This document shows positions 23,746 to 27,538 of a stretch of DNA of 27,538 nucleotides, piece after piece. This DNA is from Ophiothrix spiculata (lineage: Eukaryota > Echinodermata > Ophiuroidea > Amphilepidida > Ophiotrichidae): the NCBI GenBank assembly GCA_000969725.1, contig JXSR01S022847.1; one strand, given 5' to 3'. Position 1 is the first letter of the stretch. Every line of letters begins with the position of its first letter. The position numbers were made by a program, and so were the translations under genes. Below the pieces are notes generated by a model. It was not told where the DNA came from and ran no database searches. It worked only from the letters and a program-made list of their open reading frames with translations.

Positions 23746-24180
23746 ACCCAGGTTATGTGAAGCTGCTTACTGCTTAAGTTAGAAATTACAACCTACATAG
23801 AAAACAAAACAGAAGTAGAGTTAAATGGTTGTGATGTTTTACCTGCTGCGAATCATAAGCACTTATTTGCGCACTATCACAGTCAAAAGGCACTACAAAT
23901 TCTATAATTATTATCATTTTATGTTGCAATCCAATACATAGATTTTCATCAGACTGCAGAGAAATGTGTGTGGACTAATAAGGTTATGTGACATACAATA
24001 AGAAGTGCTTTATCAAGCATCCATTTCTATACAATCCTCCATGCAAATTGGTGACAATCGAGCAATTGAATGCAAAACAAAACAAAACTGGTGATTCCAC
24101 TTCAAGATTTCTTATGATATTGAACTCATACAACCTCACTTGAAAACATTTGTGATTATACTCTTTAATATGTTAAACTT

Positions 24181-24366
24181 AGAGAATAAAAGATAAGATC
24201 TATTGTTTTGCCTGTCATCTATCATCTCATAATGGATTAGCGTACATTATTTTTTTTCGTAAAGGGCACCCCCTTCGGGAGCACCCATTACTCAAAATAA
24301 TGTACGCCCATCCATTATGAGACAATAGATGACAGGCAAAACAATAAATTTAATCTTTTATTCTCT
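24181..24366. mobile_element. Long-TIR MITE (186 bp)
   Basis: Arms of about 73 bp, 24181-24253 and 24294-24366, are reverse complements at about 90 percent, sharing attgttttgcctgtcatcta and gcgtacattatttt. The 40 bp loop holds its own small hairpin (cccccttcggg). Nearly the whole element folds back. No coding content. Confidence 0.87.
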
Positions 24367-25713
24367 AACTCCATAATCTTGTTTGGGAATGGTGTTATAT
24401 GTTGAACCTTATAATCTTGGGTGGGAATGGTTAACTGACATCTAACACGGTTTATCGTTTATTGTTTTGATGACCAGCGGATCTCTCTTCATTACCAACA
24501 GGGAGCAGGCGGCAAGCGAGTTAAGAGAAATCACACAATGAGGGCATGTTAAAGTTTCTTTTATTTTGTCTCATGCTGCTTGCTATACATATTCGGTGAT
24601 GGTGCTTAAATGTAGAACCATGTTTTGCTAAGTCTCTAGTATTTTCTGAGATGAAAAGTTATTTTCATCTCAGGTATTTTTTGTTGATGGTCGGAGATGC
24701 AGGGCATAGCAATTAATGGTCACAGTATAAATGTACTATAATAGGCCAAACAATAATTGATTGGATAATTTAAACAAAAATCCATTGAACGGGTTGCATT
24801 TACAAACAATGGGGCCCTGCACTCTGAATTTCTGTTGAAACTGTCCAATAAATTATTTTTTTGCCTTATAAAGGAATATGATGACTATTTGCAACCAGAG
24901 TGGGAAATGGAGTCATTGTCTACGAAATAGACTTTGACTATCCATAAAATATGACACATGGAAGCGCATTTAAACATTTAGAGGGGAATTTGACCACAAA
25001 GAGAGTGATACACTATTTGGAGAAAATGTTGAATATATCTAGGAAAATTTGACCATATATTTTTTTACAGAGGAATTTGACAAGTGAGATACATAAGAAT
25101 TTTGAAATTTATCAGAAGTATGTTTGTTTCATCAGGAATATGCATTTTAGGCCATGCTTGCAGCACATTCTGGTTGCTTTATATGAGGTGTTTTGTAAAC
25201 AACTTGTTTCAGCTCAACTGCTTCAATCAATGCTTGTTTAGTGAAGGGAGTCAGTGTTGGCATTTTTAGCTATTTTATAAATCACTTGTCACTTTTATAT
25301 TATAGCATACACCATCAATCCACTTTAAATACAGATTCACTCAAAAGTGCAGATGTATGTTGTAAAAACATAGAACAGCAAAAAGACAGCAGCTATTAAA
25401 GAAACGATAAAAGCAAACAGGTTTTTTTTTTCACTATGGAGCACAGCTTTACATTTGCTTTAATGGTTTGCATAATATGTTAGTAATATAGTGGCTTACT
25501 TACAGGTTGTAGTTGATGTGAAATAGCTTTAGTTTCATGCTGTGCTTATGCTTCAGTTTCTTACAGGGGAAAGTTACTTTTTAAAGACCATTATAGTGTT
25601 GGCAAAGTAGTAGCAAAATGCAGTCTAGGTGATGGGGAATAATGCCGGTTTATATAATAAGACGTCTACTTGGTCTTCTGCGAAAAGAAGCCAAACATTG
25701 AAATTATTTTAAA
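24367..25713 (+). other. Sequence without a supported gene
   Basis: A 28-base hairpin ctgagatgaaaa/gtta/ttttcatctcag lies at 24646-24673. A loose series of ggaatttgacca-like motifs lies at about 24983-25082. A candidate exon at 24502 was rejected. Otherwise AT-rich with no recognised content. Confidence 0.5.
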
Positions 25714-25932
25714 TTATATCACTCATTTATAAATTAAAGGCAATTTTATTGGTCTATTGCCATTTGATAGTTTTTACCATCACCCCTTCTGTGTGACGGT
25801 AGAAACTATCACTGTACTGCACTGAAATACACATTTATTTTTCAGCTTTTCTAAGGTCAACTCAACCACTTTTGGATGATACTGAAGTTATCACTATTTT
25901 GAGGTTAAAAAATTTATAAATGAGTGATATAA
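25714..25932. mobile_element. MITE with 22 bp terminal inverted repeats (219 bp)
   Basis: The ends ttatatcactcatttataa(att) at 25714-25735 and its exact reverse complement at 25911-25932 bound the element. Inside, gatagtttttaccatca pairs with tgacggtagaaactatc at about 25766-25810. No transposase frame. Flanks do not give a clear duplication. Confidence 0.82.
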
Positions 25933-25958
25933 AACAAATATTACCTGCCTTTAATTAG

Positions 25959-26072
25959 TGTGATGGTAGCAATATCATCACTCAGTGAAAGATGTATTGT
26001 TCCATTTCCGTAACGGCTTGTGAAATGGAACAATACATCTTTCACTTCGAGATGATATTTGTACCATCACAC
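25959..26072. mobile_element. Near-perfect palindromic element (114 bp)
   Basis: Arms of about 50 bp (gtgtgatggta ... gtgaaagatgtattgttcca) face each other around a loop near 26010-26022 with ccgtaacgg. It lies 27 bp after the previous MITE. Long near-perfect arms point to a young or gene-conversion-maintained fold-back. Confidence 0.85.
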
Positions 26073-26089
26073 TCATAGTTTGTTAATAT

Positions 26090-26112
26090 TTGTATAATAT
26101 CATATTATACAA
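26090..26112. repeat. Perfect 23-base palindrome
   Basis: Eleven-base arms, ttgtataatat and its exact reverse complement, flank a single central C. It is the third consecutive palindromic structure within 400 bp. Confidence 0.75.
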
Positions 26113-26336
26113 TATAAATATCATGTGAGGACATCTTCTAATCTTTGAATCTAAGTTAGCAGTTGAAAGAGCTTTCTAAAAATGCAATAAGTGTATAGAA
26201 AGTTCAAGTTCACAATGATGATCGTGGTTAATGCCTTTAGGTAAAATCTTCTCCATAATTTTAACAGTAAAAGTCACATAGCACAGACAGATGTTTATCA
26301 ATGTGCCTGATTATCATTCTTTTAAATACACTGTAC

Positions 26337-26653
26337 ATTTGAATCGGGGGGGGGGGGCACTCACATATATGGGCAGGATATATAGGGATCCCCATTTTCA
26401 GCATGATTCAGTTCTTTTGACCCCATTTTTTTAGGAAAACTACAAAATTTTAGCTGCAACTGCAAAAAAATGCGCAAACTTTCAGCTCAGGAGGCTATTT
26501 TTGACCAAAATTTCAGTTCACTAAACCCAAAAAAATCGGTTTCAAAGGTTCATTTTTTACAGAAATTCAGTTCATCTGACCCCCATTTCGGCGCTACGCG
26601 CCTGACATACCTACCACTTTCAGAGTTGAGTGCCCCCCCCCCCTGATTTGAAT
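26337..26653. mobile_element. hAT-like MITE, about 301 bp, with perfect 8 bp target duplication
   Basis: The string atttgaat flanks the element exactly (26337-26344 and 26646-26653). The ends are inverted: C, a run of G, then gcactca on the left; CAGGGGG type run then gcactca from the right. The left end has lost the A of CAGG. Interior contains repeated ttcagttca words (about 26406, 26511, 26567). hAT class is well supported; no transposase is present. Confidence 0.9.
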
Positions 26654-27538
26654 TAGTGGCACAAATTGTGGTCATGTGTAAAAGACAAACTCATTCGTCT
26701 CTGCTACAGATAAATTTTTTGTACTGTCTCAAAGAAAGATGATCATTGAAGACAACCTATCAATCAGTCTCTGCTACAAAACTTTCCTTCTATCTCTAAG
26801 AAAAGCACCATAGCACCTTTAAATAACAACATATTGAAAGTGATAGTAAAGAACATCCTTTTTAGGGCCTTCTAAATATTTGGCCATATGTTAAATGATG
26901 ACTTTATAAAGTTATCTATAATAGGATGTTACCAAGAAAATGAGATAAAATCTTTTTGTTTTAAAAGAAAACATAGTGGTAAGCTTAGACCAGAGTAAGA
27001 CTAAACATATGCCATTTTGTTTTAGTTTCCCTTGCTATAATAGGTGTGATTGCTTAACCTTACTTTCAATTTCAGTTATATCGTTCCATTTTACTGTAAT
27101 TATAAAGTGCATTATTTTACTTTGGAATCAATGTTAAAATATTAAAGGTCAAGTACTATTTGTTTTAATATATTTGGTTAATCATTTGTGTTTAATATTT
27201 TGGACACTTACTTGAACTTTCAATGTTTGCAATTCAGCATAAGTATTAATGAAAGTAAGGCGACAAAGTAGAGTCGGTCGGTCGGGCGAATTTTTTTCTT
27301 TAAATTTTTTTTTTTTGCCCCAAAAAATATTACATAGGAATTTTCTAATAAAATTTAGCAAACGGCTGATTATACAAGATTTTGGCAAAACTAAAAAAAA
27401 GGGGGGAAATCTTACAAAACGCAAATTTAGGGTCGGTTGAGCCTGTTTTTATTGCGTAAAGGACATATTTTTTCTTCAGATGAAAAACATAGTGTCAATT
27501 GCATTATGGAACATTTAATTTCTTTTTGATAAAATGTT
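26654..27538 (+). other. Sequence without a supported gene
   Basis: Mostly AT-rich. Near 27272-27288 is gagtcggtcggtcgggcgaa followed by T-rich and A-rich runs, and near 27429-27440 a second gggtcggttgagcc. This pair of TCGGT motifs around about 150 bp of homopolymer-rich sequence looks repeat-derived but cannot be classified. Confidence 0.4.

Noticed and set aside
24502-24552. Possible terminal CARMIL exon (GAGGKRVKRNHTMRAC then stop) after an acceptor accaacag
   Set aside because: It fits phase 0 and is basic, but would end the protein far earlier than the family does and no polyadenylation evidence was identified.

Overview
This is eukaryotic nuclear DNA: AT-rich, with short coding exons bounded by clear GT/AG splice sites, introns of roughly 0.3 to 6 kb, and dense small mobile-element debris. 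One gene spans most of the window on the + strand. I read it as the middle of a CARMIL gene (capping protein, ARP2/3 and myosin-I linker; vertebrate CARMIL1-3, alias LRRC16). Fourteen exons (thirteen well supported, plus one 18-base microexon candidate) join in a single open frame of about 527 codons. They encode the last leucine-rich repeats, the helical cap after them, the helical dimerization domain, and the start of the charged C-terminal tail. Neither end of the gene is present. The species is not determined. Base composition, intron structure and repeat types fit a marine invertebrate, and I lean towards an echinoderm or hemichordate without proof.

Layout: 1-2672 holds a possible microexon (251-268), a 430 bp inverted-repeat element with an internal duplication, and three consecutive fold-back structures. 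2673-12980 holds seven exons for the LRR domain and its cap, with introns carrying a 450 bp terminal-inverted-repeat (TIR) element, two TTAA-flanked elements, and a hAT-like element 115 bp before the exon at 11965. 13589-16191 holds four exons for the helical domain. The most unusual structure is here: the 3' three-quarters of the exon at 15070-15242, with its donor, is repeated twice more directly downstream (period 146 bp, then 151 bp). Right after it lies a hAT-like element with a perfect 8 bp target duplication. 16192-21638 holds two tail exons (acidic, then polybasic), a third TTAA-flanked element and a minus-strand tRNA-derived SINE. 21639-27538 has no exon I can defend. It holds a decayed minus-strand reverse transcriptase, a tRNA-derived SINE, several palindromic MITE-like elements and another hAT-like element with an 8 bp target duplication.

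No bacterial-type system, CRISPR array, rRNA or functional tRNA gene was found. The CARMIL call rests on motif-by-motif agreement with my knowledge of the family. Element class calls rest on terminal repeats and target-site duplications read directly from the sequence. The best candidates for novelty are the exon triplication, the microexon, and the density of independent inverted-repeat elements within one gene.
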